Origin: Liriodendron chinense
Lineage: Eukaryota > Streptophyta > Magnoliopsida > Magnoliales > Magnoliaceae
Direction: 5' to 3'
DNA length: 64,000 nucleotides
Assembly (NCBI GenBank): GCA_003013855.2
Contig: ML058408.1
Location: 2,294,001 to 2,358,000 of the forward strand
The notes beneath the pieces were generated by a model that was given only the letters and a program-made list of their open reading frames with translations, did not search any database and was not told where the DNA came from. The translations under genes and the position numbers were made by a program. This document shows positions 1 to 11,700 of the stretch, one piece after another. Within the stretch, counting starts at the first letter, position 1. Every line of letters begins with the position of its first letter.

Positions 1-398
1 TCATTAGTTTAATTGCTTAATTATGAATGATTGATAGGAATGCATGCTAGGCACTTTATAGGCATCCCCACACAAGATGTACCTTCACTACTTGTGTAGA
101 CTTGAGCTCATTGATCCACTCTCATAAGTCTACACAAGATGCTTAGGTTAGGAGCTTGATTAGTTGTATCATTTACTTCCTATGCATGCTTAGACTAGGT
201 TTGTTTATTGCTTATCTTCTTGCTAGTCTTTTAATTGGACCCACCAAGGCTTGGAAGCCGAGGCGTTCTTGCTTACAAAGTTTATTTTATTGAATTGCAT
301 AAGTAGGCGAAAAGAATTTGAAAAAGGTCCATATCACCCCCTCTAGGTCCTTAGACATATCTCCGAGTATCTCTACTAGCGGTAAAACCGCAATTTCA
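1..398 (+). mobile_element. 3' part of a copia-type LTR (C1 subfamily)
   Basis: This stretch matches, by eye and almost base for base, the last 400 bp of the two LTRs of element C1 (25590-25984 and 29520-29909), including the final block around GGTAAAACCGC and the terminal TTTCA. No primer binding site follows, so it is the right end of a 3' LTR or a solo LTR whose left part lies outside the window. It is not coding. Confidence 0.9.
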
Positions 399-783
399 AC
401 ATGGTGGCTCACGCTGCCTCACAGCGTGGCCCACTTATGGGCCCCAAATAGTCCATCAAAACATGTAAAGAAAGAAAAAGGGAAACCGAAAAGGAGAGAA
501 AATTGAGATGAGATCCGGCCATTGGGTGGGCCCTTGCCACTATGGGGTCCACCATAAATTTGATACATAAATAAGGTGGGTCCCCATCCTGTGGGCCCAC
601 TAAAATGAAAGAAACATGGAAAGGAGGATTTTCATCCTCCCTTGCACTTACTTGAAGAATAAACGGTTGGATCGGGTTGGATTGTCGATCGGACGGTCCG
701 GATAGCCTCCTCTTCACCTCCAACTCTCCAAACCCCCCGCCCCAAGCTCTCTTAATCTCTCTCTCTTAAATTCTCTTTCTTTT

Positions 784-788
<5 letters not shown>

Positions 789-826
<38 letters not shown>
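789..826 (+). repeat. (CT)19 microsatellite
   Basis: Nineteen uninterrupted CT dinucleotides followed by a longer pyrimidine-rich tract reaching about position 910. Confidence 0.97.
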
Positions 827-829
<3 letters not shown>

Positions 830-1185
830 CTCTCTAATCTCTTTCCAAATCTCTCTTCATTTTCTTAATCTTTTCTTTTCTTTTCTTTCTTTTCTCTCTC
901 TTTTTTTTCTCAAACCTTAGCAACAACAAACAAAATGGGGGTTCATATGTTGGAGGCCTTGTAGAGTAGAGATTTTGGGGATAGAGGAGGGATTAAAAGG
1001 GAAGAGAGGGGTAGATTGGGAGGGAAAAAGTGAGGGGAATGATAGTTAATAGCTATAGGGTAGGGTAGGTGTTGACTTTAGGGCTTTTCTTGCATGGGAA
1101 ATGGAAAAAAGATAGGGGTAGAATGGGGAGTTGTAGAGATTAGATAGTACTTTAATAGGGGCATTTTAGGGTTTTGGCATGAGAG

Positions 1186-1381
1186 GTGATTGATTGATGG
1201 AAAAAGGTGATGGGGGTAGGTGGAGAATTGATTAATGGATAGATAGAGTGATTGATTGATGGAAAAAGGTGATGGGGGTAGGTGGAGAATTGATTGATGG
1301 ATAGATAGAGTGATTGATTGATGGAAAAAGGTGATGGGGGTAGGTGGAGAATTGATTGATGGATAGATAGAGTGATTGATT
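1186..1381 (+). repeat. Tandem repeat, three copies of 62 bp
   Basis: Copies start at 1186, 1248 and 1310, each containing GATGGAAAAAGGTGATGGGG and ending in ATAGATAGAGT. A fourth copy starts at 1372 and stops after ten bases. The copies differ by about one base (ATTAATGG against ATTGATGG), so the array is young. Confidence 0.95.
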
Positions 1382-1737
1382 AAACTTTCTAGGAATTTGT
1401 GCAACTGGGGCTCACATCACACATGCGTTGTGCGGCCCACCTCAGATTGCGCAAATGATCATAACTTTCACACTGGGTATTGTAATGGGGCGTGCCGCGC
1501 AGCATTGGAATCGCAAAGCTTACGCGGTCACCAGGGTATAGGTCTTGGGTCGATGCGGTACTAAAATAGGGTCGCAATCAAGGCTCGTTAATCTAGTCTG
1601 TTCGGGATGTACCGGCACTGGAAACTAAGCGTACGGAGGGCAAATCAGGGTATGGGTCTTACACAAACACCGTTAATGAATCCTCCCCTCCTACTCTAAC
1701 TACAAATGTAAATCAAGAGGGAGTTGGAGAGAATGAG

Positions 1738-2770
1738 GTGCACAATGCTCCTCCAATGAGAGCTTTACGTGACTACTTACAACTCGCCCGTACGAGTACA
1801 CCCTCATGTGTGGTTCTACCAACCACCGGTGGGAACATTGATATAAAGCCGAGGGTAATTCAACTTTTACCTAAGTTCCATGGGCTAGATTCTGAGAACC
1901 CATATTTACACTTAAAAGAGTTTGATGAAGTAGTTGCTACTTTGCAATACAATAGTATGATGGAGGATGTCATCAAACTTAGATTGTTTTCATTCTCATT
2001 GAAAGAAAGAGCCCACATCATAACTACAAAAGTTGGTGAATTATAAATTTCTTTTATGATGGATTGAATTCTAACATGCGCCAATTTGTAGAGATGATGT
2101 GTAATAGCGAGTTCATGAGCAAAAATCCAAATCAAGTATGGAGTTACTTAGACATGTTGGCCGAGAATGCCCAATCATGGGATACCTCAGACAAGTCTAG
2201 TAACCCCAAGCCTCCTCAACAAAAAGAGAAAGGAGGGATTTACATCTTTAAGGAGGAAGACGATGTAAACGCAAGGATAGCCAACCTCACAAGAAAATTC
2301 GAGGCCGATGGAACTAAGTAAAAGTGGAGTTTCTAAGTCCACAGAAGCTATTGGAAACATGTGCGGAATTTGTGCCGCTAATGTACACTCTATGCAATAT
2401 TGTCCTATAATTCCTGCATTTCAAGAGGTGTTATAAGAGCAAGCAAACGCCGCATATGGTTATCAACGGCCTTTTAATGGATCGATAGGTAACACGTACA
2501 ACTCTACTTGGAAGAACCATCCAAATTTCAGTTGGAGGAATGGTCCCATGGCCAATTCTACCAACTCTCAAGGAGGGCCACTCATGCAAAACATGGCCCC
2601 ACTTCAATTCTCAATGGAGGACACTTTAAAGGAGTTTATACGAGGGCAAAGGCAAATTAATCAAACAAATTAGCATATGTTCCAAGAGCTTAAGGTGTCG
2701 ATTGATGAGATTAAGGGATGCTTGAATGCTAGGGAAGGGACTTATCCGGCCCAACCTCTGTCCAATCCCA
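1738..2770 (+). pseudogene. gag: Gag of G0, truncated and frameshifted
   Basis: Homology to the Athila-like Gag of the neighbouring elements is clear: the RALRDYLQLARTSTPS block, the KFHGLDSENPYLHLKEFDEV block, then MRQFVEMMCNSEFMSK. Near 2010 the reading jumps from the SLKER segment straight to the CPHH segment, a loss of roughly 80 residues present in G1 and G7. The zinc knuckle survives in translation at about 2362-2403 as C-x2-C-x4-H-x4-C (CGICAANVHSMQYC). At least three stops and frame changes follow (for example TAA at 2434). The product would have packaged element RNA; it can no longer be made. Confidence 0.88.
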
Positions 2771-3029
2771 AACAAGCATGAAATCAGCACCCCTAACCTC
2801 CCCAACCAACAAGTGGAGCAAGAAAAATCCATCACCACTCTTATAAGTGGTAAGAAAGTGGATAATTTTATTCCGATGAAGGCCGATAAGCCTAATGATC
2901 TGATAATTCCTAAGAATGAGGATGGACCAAACTTAGCCTCACAAGAAACGGAACGCATTCATAATCCCATAACACCATTCCCTTCGAGATTGGTAGCTCC
3001 AAAACCTCTCCCAAACTCTCATGATATTT

Positions 3030-3959
3030 TAGAGGTTTTCAAACAAGTTAAGATAAACATCACTCTACTTGATGCCGTAAAACAAATTCCCTCCTATGCC
3101 AAGTTTTTAAAGGAATTATGCACAACCAGATGTCAATATAATGTGTAACAAAAGGCCTTCCTAAATGAGCAAGTGAGTGACATTCTCACCCAAAAGGCCC
3201 CTCCAAAATATAAGGATCCCGGTAGTCCTATAATCTCATGTATCATTGGTGACTACCGGATTGAGCGTGCATTTCTAGATTTTGGGGCAAGCGTAAATTT
3301 CATCCCATACTCGGTATACGAGCAATTGGGTCTTGGTGAATTAAAACCCACCAAAACTATGTTGCAACTCACTGATAGATCCATCTGTGTGCCGAGAGGG
3401 ATGGTTGATGATGTATTGGTCCAAGTCGAAAATTCTACACTCGGTGGATCTTATTGTCTTGGACACACAACTGGTTATGGATACTAGCACTCAAATAGCA
3501 GTAATTTTGTGTCGCCCATTGTCGGTTACATCAAATGTTATTATACTAGCTGGTGGAAGCCCTGTCTTGAAAAATTGCCACCAACCACATCACAGACTCT
3601 ATCATTTCATATCAAACCGCCGATGCGTGACCTTAAACCATTACCATCTAAGCTTAAATATGTATATTTGGGTCAAGTGGAAACATTGCCGGTTGTCATA
3701 GCCTCTCACCTAGGAAAAGACAGAGCTCAAGTTGATTGAGCTACACAAAGAACATAGGGGAGCCATAGGGTGGACAATAACGGACCTCATGGGGATAGAC
3801 TCTTCAATATGTACTCACCGTATATACCTCGAATAGAATGCAAAAACGACTAGACAACCTCAAAGGTGGTTAAATCCAAACATGATGGAGGTTGTCAAGG
3901 TCGAGGTGTTAAAGCTACTAGATGTGGGTATCATCTACCCCATCTTGGATAGCCAATGG
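3030..3959 (+). pseudogene. pol: Protease and start of reverse transcriptase of G0
   Basis: The conserved KINITLLDAVKQIPSYAKF segment opens the region. The retropepsin-like active site reads FLDFGAS, keeping its Asp, and is followed by the YEQLGLGELKPTKT block. A frame change near 3440 breaks the protease, and about 250 bp corresponding to its C-terminal part and linker are missing. The RT N-terminus (HKEHRGAIGWTITDL, then RQPQRWLNPNMMEVVK) is readable with stops and ends at the C2 insertion. It is a pseudogene fragment. Confidence 0.85.
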
Positions 3960-4929
3960 TGTTAGTGCACTTTTCTGTGGCGCACTAGTGCACCTTGTTT
4001 GTCAATTAGTTGGGTTAGTGAGTCTAGTGTCGGTTGAGCTTAATGTAGATGAAGACTGAAGACTTAAGATAGACCTGCTGCATCAAGGAAGAAGAAAAGG
4101 TAAAAGAGACGCCTTGGTGAGCCTTATCCTATACCTAACAAAAACCATAACCTCTAGATGACCATGACCATTAGGTATACCCTTAGTCATCTTAGATTGG
4201 CCTTAGGTGTCCCAAAAGATCACCAAAAGAATGGCCAAGAGGTTGCATGTTCTACTGCAAAACACAACCAACAAAACAGCAGAAAAACATGCCTGACCGG
4301 GTGCCCAACCATTTGTCCACCGGGCGCTCGACCAATGCAAAAACTATCCAATGACTTAGACTATTTTTGGACATAATTTTGGGAGCCCGACCATGTGTCC
4401 ATTGGGTGCCCGACCAAACAAAAAAGTGTCCAGTGAACAAATCTTAATTCTGGACTGGATTTCGGGCACCCAACCATGTGTCCACCGAGCGCTCGACCAA
4501 TTCAAAATATGTCTAGTGACTAAAACTTAAATCTGGATTGGATTTCAGGCGCCCGACCAAGTGTCGACCGGGCACCCGACCATACGCGAATTTGCTTGTT
4601 ATTTGACCGTTGGGAGAAAATCTTTAAAAGCGGGGGATTATTTTTGGACATAACAGAGGGGATTTTGAGGAGATAGAAGCCACCATTGCTAAAGACCATT
4701 AGAGGCTCTATTCTAAACCCATAACAAGTCATTCTCCTTATGATTCATCACAAGCATGGGTATTCCATGCCAAAATGAGAATGGACTTATTCCCTCTTGA
4801 TTCTTAGGAATTTAGACACCTTGATCATAGTTAAATCCTATGTTTAAACACTACCTAGGAGTCTAAATAGGTATATTCCTCTAGAAAACTCATTTCCTAC
4901 CATTTGTAGAGGTTTCACCACCTCCCATC
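3960..4929 (+). mobile_element. C2 5' LTR, segment 1
   Basis: Starts TGTTAGTGCACTTTTCTG, matching the C2 3' LTR at 35574 and the C1 LTRs at 24047 and 27973. It breaks at 4929 where G1 inserted (duplication CCATC at 4925-4929 and 15188-15192). It carries its own repeat array at 4294-4584. Confidence 0.88.
4294..4584 (+). repeat. GGGCGCCC-type array in the C2 LTR
   Basis: Four units, about 84 bp apart (near 4296, 4379, 4463 and 4545), each with two copies of a GGGCNCCCGACCA-like word separated by 8 bp (TTTGTCCA, TGTGTCCA or similar). Spacers contain GTCCAGTGA and CTGGACTGG. The position corresponds to the GACCGGTC array of the C1 LTR. Confidence 0.8.
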
Positions 4930-5165
4930 TGTTGAGCTCTTAATTGTGCATATTCTAAGCCCAATTCATCACTCATTGTGCGAGGTTTTCATAATTCAAA
5001 GGCTAATTAAATGCATGTTGTAATTACAGGAATGAGAGTGAACTCTGCCTAATTGAAGGTGAAAAGGTCCATTTAGAACCATTGGAATGAAGATCAAGGA
5101 GGACCAAAGAAAGAAGGAAGCAAAGAGAGAAGAAAAGAAGAAGAACATTAAGAAGCAATGGCCAC

Positions 5166-5374
5166 GACCGGTCAGCCAAGGGAGCCAGACCGGTCAAAAC
5201 CGGTCGGCCAACCTTGTGCACTCGCTAGACCTAAGCCAAACACAGCCCTACCGGTCGTGACCGGTCGGCCAGAAGTCTTTTTTATAGTCTAAAGCTTGCT
5301 GGACTGATTTCCCAGTGAGGCACGACCGGTCGCGACCGGTCGGCCAGTTACTCAGACCGGTCGTCCGACCGGTC
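5166..5374 (+). repeat. ACCGGTC array, G1 5' LTR
   Basis: Nine ACCGGTC words in about 210 bp, seven of them as the full palindrome GACCGGTC and most paired with 2-4 bp between partners (GT, GC, GTCC). The array ends about 105 bp before the TATA box. Spacers contain GCTGGACTG. Confidence 0.95.
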
Positions 5375-5480
5375 GGCCATGCGTAAGATACGAATTTCTA
5401 ATTCTGGAGCCGATTTTCTCTGCGCACTGCGTAACTTTTATGCAAATTCTCGATTCTTCTGAAGTTGCGGAGCCTCCCCA

Positions 5481-5490
5481 CTATAAAAGG
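5481..5490 (+). promoter_or_regulatory. TATA box of the G1 5' LTR
   Basis: CTATAAAAGG, followed by ACACCTA. The same box sits at the same place in the other F1 LTRs (14212; antisense at 21161, 43268 and 62151). Transcription would start about 30 bp downstream and define the R region. Confidence 0.85.
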
Positions 5491-5647
5491 ACACCTAAGG
5501 ATCGTTCTAGGGTATCTTAGAAGAGTTTAAGCAAGGTTGGAGGCGGCGGAAGTGGATTTTGGAGTTCCACAACTCCTTCTAGTTTGTTTTACTGTTTTTA
5601 TGAGTTTTTTGGTTGTTTCATGTTTCCTTGGATCATGAGCAGCTAAA

Positions 5648-5669
5648 CCTCTTAGCTAGGGCTAAGAGG
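5648..5669 (+). promoter_or_regulatory. R/U5 stem-loop, G1 5' LTR
   Basis: A 9-bp perfect stem, CCTCTTAGC against GCTAAGAGG, with loop TAGG, followed by TGAAGCTTGTAG. It lies about 160 bp after the TATA box, so it would be in the transcript. The 3' LTR copy (14380-14401) has one G-to-A change in the stem. Confidence 0.8.
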
Positions 5670-6399
5670 TGAAGCTTGTAGTGGATCTAAGATGTTTCAA
5701 TTCGTTCTAAGTTGGTTTTAAGTTTGGAATTCATGTTTATGAACTATGGTTTGAAGTTTATACAAGTTTTAAGTAGTTTTTCTTAGTCTTATGATGACTC
5801 ATGGATGTTTGGGAGAATTACTTAAATTCTTAATTAATTTGTATTAGTCTAGACCTGTATGATCCGAGGAATTGGAGTACGCTCTAGTACTATGATCTTC
5901 ATGTGGGGACTTCCTATCAAAGTTCTACTTTTCTGAATTTCTGTAATGTGTATGGACTATACATGTGATTTGAATCAAGTTCAAATCATGATCTAGCCTT
6001 GTCTTGTGACAGGACTTGAGGATGGTTATGATTGTGAACTGAGCCTTTTGGAATTAGGACTGACCTATGCAATTGAGCATGCTCAGCCTAGCTTACATTG
6101 AGTGAATCATATGCATTGGACTTACATATAACATATTGTTTGGTTTAACAGCTCTATCATCCGGCTAGATAGATCTTAATATCGATTCTAGTTGAGAAAG
6201 TGAGAAACCATAGCGGATTGAACATCAAGGGTTGCTACAAGTGGATCCTTGAACCCCTAGTGCCTTTTTATAATTATTTACCTTCAATTTAATTCCATTT
6301 TGTTATTCACATCAAATCCATACAAAATCTGGTTGTTAGCTTTCAATAAAGACTATTGGATGTGTTTGTGAATTCCTACACAAGTCCCTGTGGATCGAC

Positions 6400-6414
6400 C
6401 TCAGTCTTACTGAG
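6400..6414 (+). promoter_or_regulatory. U5 hairpin near the G1 PBS
   Basis: CTCAGTCTTACTGAG forms a 6-bp stem with a 3-base loop, about 40 bp before the LTR end. The 3' LTR has CTCGGTCTTACCGAG (15132-15146): both arms differ and pairing is kept. Confidence 0.7.
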
Positions 6415-6461
6415 TTTATTTCTACATCGCAACCCTACACTTGGGGAAGCGAACAAGTTTT

Positions 6462-6479
6462 TGGCGCCGTTGCCTGGGA
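6462..6479 (+). promoter_or_regulatory. Primer binding site, G1 (tRNA-Asp type)
   Basis: TGGCGCCGTTGCCTGGGA, one base different from the complement of the plant tRNA-Asp 3' end, six bases after the LTR. This primer choice is typical of Athila-like elements. Confidence 0.92.
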
Positions 6480-7024
6480 CTTTGACGGTTTTTCACAAAT
6501 TTCTGAAATTAGTATCTATTTAGGATTTTTAGGATTTTAGGACTAACTTAGCTTGTTTATTTAATTTTTCTTTTCAGGGATTTCTAGGAAGCTGAAGAAG
6601 ATACAAGGATTTCAAGTGCCGAATCAGGTTCTATCTTTCTAAACCTTACTCTTCTCATTCTCCTATTCATTCCTATCATATTCATCTCTTGTAGAGTGGG
6701 TGGAGACTCCTTTTGGATCTTTGAAAGGTCGGCCTTGTGCCACCTGGATTCCTATTGGTCAGCTCAGCCATCTTGGTTCACCTTGTGCTCAGAGATTTCT
6801 TTTCTCACCTCTACTCCTCTTTCTCCTTTTTCTGCACTTTTTCTCAAACGATTCAAAGAGTGGGTGGGGAGTTCTTTGAACCCCTATTGACCAGAAGAAA
6901 TCGGTCTCTATCCTTGCTTCTGGCTTAGCCATTGCAGGACACCTTGTGCTTCGGTCTTAGAGAAGAGTAAAGAAAGGGAGGAAGAATTCTTCTTTCTCTT
7001 TGTTTCATATTTTTTTAGGTTTGC
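6480..7024 (+). other. G1 leader between PBS and gag
   Basis: About 545 bp with no convincing coding content; a similar leader lies between the PBS and gag of G2 on the opposite strand (19510-20111). It may hold packaging signals. Its open frames do not match Gag. Confidence 0.6.
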
Positions 7025-8790
7025 ATGCCACATTGGGCTCGGGATTCCAATAATCGACTCATAAGTGAAGGGGGGATAGTAGAAGGAATTGACAGAGAGC
7101 CACGTGCTAGGAGACACCTAGACTCTCCAATTTTGTCTGAAAATATAGCTGTGAATCAACCTAATCCAATGGCCAATCCTAATCTGGGCCAAAACCAAAT
7201 TGAAACAGTGGAGAATGTGGTTGAGAATGTTCCTCGACCTAGAACTTTACGTGGACTTCTTGCAACCAGCAAAAGCGAGCACTCCCTCATGCATAGTATT
7301 TCCACCAAATGTAGGGAATGTAGATTTGAAACTGGGAGTGATCCAACTTCTCCCTAAATTCCATGGATTAGACAGTGAAAGTGCCTATCAACACCTTAAG
7401 GAGTTTGATGAGGTAATAACCACCATGCACTTTGCTAATGTGACTGACGATGTGGTGAGACTTAAATTCTTCCCTTTTACTCTTAAAGATAAAGCAAAAG
7501 GTTGGCTTCATGCATTAAGGCCAAGATCAATTGGTGCATGGACTGATATGCATAGTGAATTCATAAAAGAATTCTTCCCTACTCACAAAACAAACATGTT
7601 GAAGCGCCTTATCATGAACTTTGCCCAAAAGGAAGATGAAACTTTCTTCCAATGTTGGGAGAGGTTTAAAGACCTATTAAACGCATGCCCACATCATGGC
7701 TACGAAATTTGGCGGCTTATAAGCTTTTTCTATGAAGGACTGACTTCACCCTATGCGCCAATTCGTAGAGATGATGTGTAATGGGGAGTTCATGAATAAG
7801 GAGGCTGATGAAGCATGGGATTATTTGGAAGAATTGGCTGAGAATGCACAGTCTTGGGATACATCGAAACCAACAAATTCTAAGACTGGCCAACAAAAGG
7901 AAAAAGGAGGAATGTATGTCTTATCAGAAGAAGATAGCATAAGTGCACAGGTGGCTAGCCTCACAAGAAAGGTCGAAGCCATGGAATTGAGGAAAGGAGA
8001 GACGATTAACTCCAATGACGTTGAAACTGTTTGTGGAATTTGTGCTGGAAATCAACATTCAACACAAGAGTGTCCCACAATTTCAGTAGTTCAGGACATC
8101 TTATAAGAACAATCAAATGCCATAAACAGTTATCAACAACAATTTGGTGCTCTAACCTCAAACACGTTTAATGCTAGTTGGAAGAACCATCCCAACTTCA
8201 GTTGGAGGAATGGACCCACTGCGAATGCAACCCCTATCCCTCAAGCTCAACCTATACTAGGTCCATCTCTAGTCATTACTCCAAAAGTGACGCTAGAGGA
8301 GATGTTGGGTGCATTCGTATCGGTCCAAGCTGAGTATAACAAGACAAATTCTCTAAAAATAGATGGGTTCATGCAAGAGCAATTGAAATTCAATCAAAAT
8401 TCAACTCAAGCCATCAATGAATTGAAAACATCAATGGCTAGAGTTGAATCTCATCTTAGTGTTAGAGAGAAGGGCACACTTCCTACCCAACCTCTTCCTA
8501 ACCCAAGAACCTAATTTGAGATACAAGATGCAAGCTCATCCTCCCACCACACGGAACATGTTCAAGCTATCACCACTTTGAGAAGTGGGAAAGAAATTGA
8601 CAAATCTAATCCGGTGAAGGCCCCAAAGCCTAAGGATCCAGAAATTTCCAAAGAGGATGATAGCTCAAACAACACTCCACAAGAGAAAGAACCGGAAAGG
8701 AAATACAAGCCGGTTGCCCCGTTTCCACAAAGGTTGATTTCACCTAAACCTTTAGATAAAAATCTAAAAATTTTAGAAGTATTCAAGTAG
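7025..8790 (+). pseudogene. gag: Gag of G1, frameshifted
   Basis: The start is set by MPHWARDSNNRL, matching the translated start in G2 (19509, antisense). The Gag core runs from the LQPAKASTPS block through KFHGLDSESAYQHLKEFDEV, the QCWERFKDLLNACPHHGYE block and MRQFVEMMCNGEFMNK, to the zinc knuckle at about 8035-8076 (CGICAGNQHSTQEC, C-x2-C-x4-H-x4-C). An extra base near 7250 and another near 7748 each shift the frame. Stops follow at 8104-8106, 8512-8514 and 8788-8790. The linker to protease carries the TTLRSGKEIDKSNP segment shared with G2, G3 and G7. Role: capsid and RNA packaging; not functional as read. Confidence 0.93.
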
Positions 8791-11700
8791 GTGAAGATCA
8801 ACATCCCGTTGTTGGATGCAATAAAACAAATACCATCTTATGCCAAATTTCTAAAGGAATTGTGTACAGTCAAAAGGAAACACAATGTTCACAACAAAGT
8901 ACTTTTGACTGAGAATTTGAGCGCCATCATCAAACAAGAGGTGCCCCAAAAATACAAGGATCTGGGTAGTCCAACCATCTCACGCATCATAGGAGATTAC
9001 CGGATTAAACAAGCCTTACTCAACTTGGGGGCAAGTGTGAATCTCATTCCATACTCGGTCTACGAGCAACTTGGGTTAGGTGAATTGAAACCCACCAAAA
9101 CCACACTCCAACTTGTTGATAGATCCATTCGTATACCGAGAGGAATGATTGAGGATGTTCTAGTCCAAGTTGATAAATTCTACTACCCGGTAGACTTTAT
9201 TGTCTTGGATACACATCCCGTGATAGGCACCGGTGCTCAAATTCCCGTCATACTTGGACGACCGTTTCTAGCTACTTCAAATGCAATTATCAATTGTAGA
9301 AACGGACTTGTACAAATGTCCTTTGGAAATATGACCCTTGAGCTTAACATATTTGATTTATGCAAACAACCATGGGAGGTTGATGATGATATCCACGAAC
9401 TAAACATGATTGAATCATTCGTGGAAGATACATTCCCCTTGTCACTATCTTCCGACCCTTTAGAGGCATGTGTGGCCCATTCTCATGAAATAAATGATGA
9501 CACAATACAAGAGATGGATGTCATTCTAGATGTGATGCCGGTGCTTGATAATAAAAGATGGAGGGCCCTATTTGAGCCTTTGCCTATAAACGAGAACAAG
9601 ACCCTCCCATCCAACATCAAGGCACCAACACTTGACCTAAAACCATTACCAAGTGAGCTGAAATATGTTTATTTTGGTCGAGATGAGACATATCCAGTGG
9701 TGATTTCTTCCCACTTGGATGAGGAACAAGAGAGTAGGCTAATGGCCACTCTATTAGAGCACAAGAGTGCCATTGGATGGTCAATTGCGGATCTCAAAGG
9801 CATAGACCCACTGATTTGTACTCATCGCATACACCTTGAGGAGAATGCAAAGACATCCCGGCAACCACAAAGACGACTAAATCCAAACATGAAGGATGTG
9901 GTTAAGGCCGAAGTGGTGAAACTATTAGATGTGGGTATTATTTACCCAATATCCGATAGTCAATGGGTGAGCCCAACTCAAGTGGTGCCTAAGAAATCCG
10001 GAATAACCATCGTAGCCAATGCCAATAATGAACTCGTACCAACTAGAGTCACTACTGGTTGGAGAATGTGCATTGACTACAGGAAGCTAAACACTGTCAC
10101 AAGGAAAGACCATTTCCCCCTACCGTTTGTTGATCAAATTTTAAAACAGTTGGCGGGTCATTCCCACTTTTGCTTCCTTGATGGCTATTCAGGGTACAAC
10201 CAAATAGAGATTACTCGTGAAGACCAAGAAAAGACTACATACACATGTCCATTCGGCACTTTCGCCTATCAACGGATGCCGTTTGGACTATGTAATGCCC
10301 CTGCCACCTTTCAGTGTTGTATAATGAGTATCTTTTCTGACATGGTGGGGACAATTCTCGAAGTCTTCATGGATGATTTTTCCGTATTTGGTTGTAGCTT
10401 TGATGAGTGCCTTGAGCACTTGAAATCTGTGCTGAAAAGATGTGAAGAGAAGAACCTTGTGCTGAATTGGGAGAAGTGTCACTTCATGGTTCAAAAGGGA
10501 ATTGTACTTGGTCACATCGTTTCACAAAATGGAATCGAGGTGGACAAAGCGAAAATTGATCTTATCTCTAACCTTCCACCACCCAAGAGCATACGAGATG
10601 TACGGTCCTTTTTTGGGACACGCAGGATTTTACAGAAAGTTCATAAAGGACTTCAGTTCGCTCTCTCGTCCTTTATGTAACCTACTTCAAAAGGAAAATT
10701 CATTCGAGTGGAATGGAGAATGTCAAAAGGCCTTTACCACCCTTAAAGGTATGTTGACATGTGCTCCCATAATGCAACCACCTGATTGGAGCCTTCCTTT
10801 TGAAATTATGTGCGATGCTAGCGACTATGCTATTGGGGCCGTGCTAGGCCAAAGAAAAGAGAAAAAGCCATGTGTCATCTACTGAGAAAGAACCCTAAAC
10901 TCAACCCAAGCAAACTGCACCACTACTGAGAAAGAACTTTTAGCCGTAGTTTTTGCCTTGGACAAGTTTAGGTCCTACTTGATTGGATCCAAGGTCATCA
11001 TATTCACTGACCATGCCGCGCTTAAGTACCTTCTCTCTAAGAAGGATGCTAAACCACGGTTGTTAAGATGGATCCTTCTACTCCAGGAATTTAACATAGA
11101 AATACGTGATAAGAAAGGAGTAGAAAATGTCGTAGCTGACCATCTCTCTCGACTTGTCCTCACTGATTCCCCTGAAATGACCGCGATTAATGACATGTTC
11201 CCTGATGAACAACTTTTTGCTGTTTCCCAATTGCCATGGTATGCGGACATTACAACTATCTTGCTACAGGTATAATTCCTACACATTGGAAAAAGCAAGA
11301 TAAGGATAAATTCTTCACTGAGGTGCGAAAATTCCTATGGGACGACCCTTACTTATTCAAGTATTGTCCCGATCAAATCATAAGGAGATGTGTCCTAGAT
11401 GATGAGCAACAAAGTATCATCTCCTTCTGTCATTCTCAGGCATATGGTGGCCACTTTTCGGCTAAAAAGACCACAGCAAAAATTCTGCAATGTGGGTTCT
11501 ATTGGCCCACCATGTTCAAAGACACACATGAGTTTTGCAAAGCATGTGAACCCTGTGAGAAATTAGGAGGAATTTCTCGTAGAAATATGATGCCACTCAA
11601 TCCCATCTTAATAATCGAAAATTTTGATTGTTGGGGCATCGATTTCATGGGCCCATTCCCATCTTCTTTTGGAAATGTATACATCTTGCTTGCCGTTGAC

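Larger units (their letters stand above)
399..1684. other. Spacer without recognisable transposon genes
   Basis: This is the only stretch longer than 1 kb that I could not tie to an LTR element. It holds a (CT)n microsatellite, a T/C-rich run to about 915, and a 62-bp tandem repeat. Open frames here are short, low-complexity translations of those repeats. It may be old host intergenic DNA or a decayed element; I see no gene. Confidence 0.5.
1685..3959 (+). mobile_element. G0: decayed Athila-like gypsy internal fragment
   Basis: The fragment contains Gag, protease and the start of reverse transcriptase, all broken. It lacks an LTR, PBS and leader on the left. On the right it is cut at 3960, in the codons for the SQWVSPTQVV block of RT, by the start of the C2 LTR (TGTTAGTGCAC). 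The five bases before the cut are AATGG. The rest of G0 is not found in the window. Confidence 0.88.
4930..6455 (+). mobile_element. G1 5' LTR (F1 family)
   Basis: Runs from TGTTGAGCTCTTAATTG to GGGGAAGCGAACA, 1,526 bp. In order it holds a GACCGGTC array (5166-5374), a TATA box (5481), a strong hairpin (5648) and a second hairpin near the end (6400). The partner 3' LTR is 1,529 bp and very similar, with scattered mostly transition differences. Confidence 0.95.

Noticed and set aside
1078..1404. Minus-strand open frame with repeated INQSLYLSINQ words
   Set aside because: Translation of the 62-bp tandem repeat; no start context or homology.
399..1684. A possible host gene or promoter
   Set aside because: No homologous protein, splice pattern or long frame could be supported; only microsatellite and tandem repeats are clear.
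5648..5669. R/U5 hairpin as a rho-independent terminator
   Set aside because: Plant nuclear DNA; no T run follows, and the hairpin recurs at a fixed place in LTR leaders.
6462..6479. tRNA-like matches at 6462, 20112, 25987, 33582, 50047 and 56217
   Set aside because: Only 12-18 bases complementary to tRNA 3' ends, each next to an LTR: primer binding sites, not tRNA genes.
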